Source of the DNA: Patescibacteria group bacterium
GTDB taxonomy: Bacteria; Patescibacteriota; Minisyncoccia; Phycocordibacterales; UBA1006
Reading direction: 5' to 3'
Assembly (NCBI GenBank): GCA_020428585.1
Contig: JAGQMP010000017.1
Coordinates: 1-18,828 of the forward strand
Length of the DNA: 18,828 nucleotides
The position numbers and the translations under genes are program-made. Positions 18,094 through 18,828 of this stretch are shown here, piece after piece. Positions within the stretch are counted from its first letter, which is position 1, and each line of letters opens with the position of its first letter. Under the pieces are notes generated by a model. That model did not search any database. It was not told the origin of the DNA and saw only the letters and a list, made by a program, of their open reading frames with translations.

Positions 18094-18828
18094 CTACTGT
18101 ACCATAATCGTAGCAATCAGCAATATACAAGCGAATACCGCGACAAACGAACTAAATCGTACCCTTCTGACTACCTTCAAAAGTATATCAATCGTGAGGA
18201 GTCCAAAGACAAAAGCCGATGCCAAAGCAACCAATTCAGAAATACCAAGAATATTAACGGTATCGAGATTTAATATAATGTTCGCTCCAAGTACAATTGG
18301 AATCGAAAGGAGGAAAGATAATTCGAGTGCCTGTTCTTTGTTGATACCAATGATTCCCATTCCCGCAACCGTGGAACCTGAACGCGAAACCCCGGGAATC
18401 GCGGCAAGCCCCTGAAAGAGACCCGTGATGATGGCCCTCCCCGCCGAAAGAGGTGCTGGTATTTTATTACTATTCTTTTCTGAAATAAACAATAAGAGTG
18501 CCGTCAAAAAGAGAAACCCGGAAACCGAGAGGTTCACGACGACCTGATTGGAAAAGAGATGCTCGTTCGCCTCGATCACCTTCAAAAGGAGGATTCCAAG
18601 AATTCCAGAAATCACGGTGGCAATCGCGAGAAAGTTCAAGGTTCTACGGTCACTAGTATCAAGCGATCGGTAGTGAAAGAATTGTCGAACAAGGGTAATA
18701 AGCTTGGTACGATAGTAAAACACCACCGACAACAAGGTTCCAAGGTGTAGGAAGATGGCGAGGTTAATAAGATCAGAGAAAGATCCTCCTCCAAAGAAGT
18801 TCGATTTAACCAAAACCACCATGGCCTC
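18094..18828 (-). CDS. uppP: Undecaprenyl-diphosphatase UppP (BacA), 5' end off window
   Basis: At least 244 residues of a polytopic membrane phosphatase. The diagnostic second motif GLFQGLAAIPGVSRSGSTVAG is present with its catalytic/phosphate-binding Arg-Ser region, followed by NKEQALELSFLLSIPIVLGA. About seven hydrophobic segments are visible. UppP recycles undecaprenyl pyrophosphate to the monophosphate carrier for peptidoglycan and other wall polymers, acting at the outer face of the membrane. The frame stays open to the right edge (GAG GCC before the first in-window ATG), and the family's first motif (QGLTEFLPVSSSGH-like) is missing, so the true start is beyond 18828; the ATG at 18822 is internal. 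The gene is probably about 270 residues in full. Confidence 0.94.
   Translation of the reverse strand, partial: EAMVVLVKSNFFGGGSFSDLINLAIFLHLGTLLSVVFYYRTKLITLVRQFFHYRSLDTSDRRTLNFLAIATVISGILGILLLKVIEANEHLFSNQVVVNLSVSGFLFLTALLLFISEKNSNKIPAPLSAGRAIITGLFQGLAAIPGVSRSGSTVAGMGIIGINKEQALELSFLLSIPIVLGANIILNLDTVNILGISELVALASAFVFGLLTIDILLKVVRRVRFSSFVAVFACILLIATIMVQ

Overview
The window looks like a chromosomal segment of a Patescibacteria (CPR) bacterium. The clearest sign is the 5' part of a divergent 16S rRNA gene at the left edge (minus strand). The gene set fits too: long secreted surface proteins with repeated G-W motifs, a PilM-like protein, a stand-alone Cys-rich tRNA-binding OB protein, many small membrane proteins and short intergenic regions. 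The class or genus cannot be fixed from this sequence. Base composition is mosaic: most genes have moderate GC, but the two-domain methyltransferase (1279-2592), the TSUP permease (2761-3498) and a membrane protein (15325-16257) are clearly AT-richer, so they may have been acquired by transfer.

Layout. 1-670: 16S rRNA 5' end, its structured leader and a TATAAT promoter. 672-3498: small membrane protein, two-domain methyltransferase, tRNA-Arg(GCG), TauE/SafE permease. 3736-3999: rpsT. 4150-7534: two translationally coupled secreted surface proteins. 7557-8395: small unknown gene, then tRNA-Arg(TCT) and tRNA-Val(TAC) followed by a structured tail. 8446-10051: PilM-like protein and a DedA/YqaA membrane protein. 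10171-11659: secreted small protein, Cys-rich tRNA-binding protein, RuvX. 11702-12219: perfect 48-bp palindrome, tRNA-Ser(TGA) and a second structured tail. 12220-14630: two small membrane proteins and a PIF1-type helicase. 14656-16257: methyltransferase inside a repeat-flanked 681-bp cassette, and a multi-span membrane protein. 16412-17941: DEAD-box RNA helicase. 18094-end: UppP, cut by the window edge.

Three patterns cut across the annotation. (1) tRNA-Val and tRNA-Ser, far apart and on opposite strands, are each followed by the same kind of ~200-230-nt tail. Each tail has a related AAAAACAAYGC/GCGTTGTTTTT hairpin, then an inverted copy of that tRNA's own 3' end starting exactly at the first T-loop base, then a shared distal module. 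I do not recognise this element family, and it is the best candidate here for something undescribed. (2) At least eight protein genes have an extended -10 box (TGn followed by a TATAAT-like hexamer) ending only 6-7 nt before the start codon and no convincing ribosome-binding site, which predicts pervasive leaderless mRNAs. (3) The last codons of the PIF1-type helicase recur, with synonymous changes, 681 bp downstream beyond a methyltransferase gene, as expected if a cassette was inserted at the helicase 3' end.
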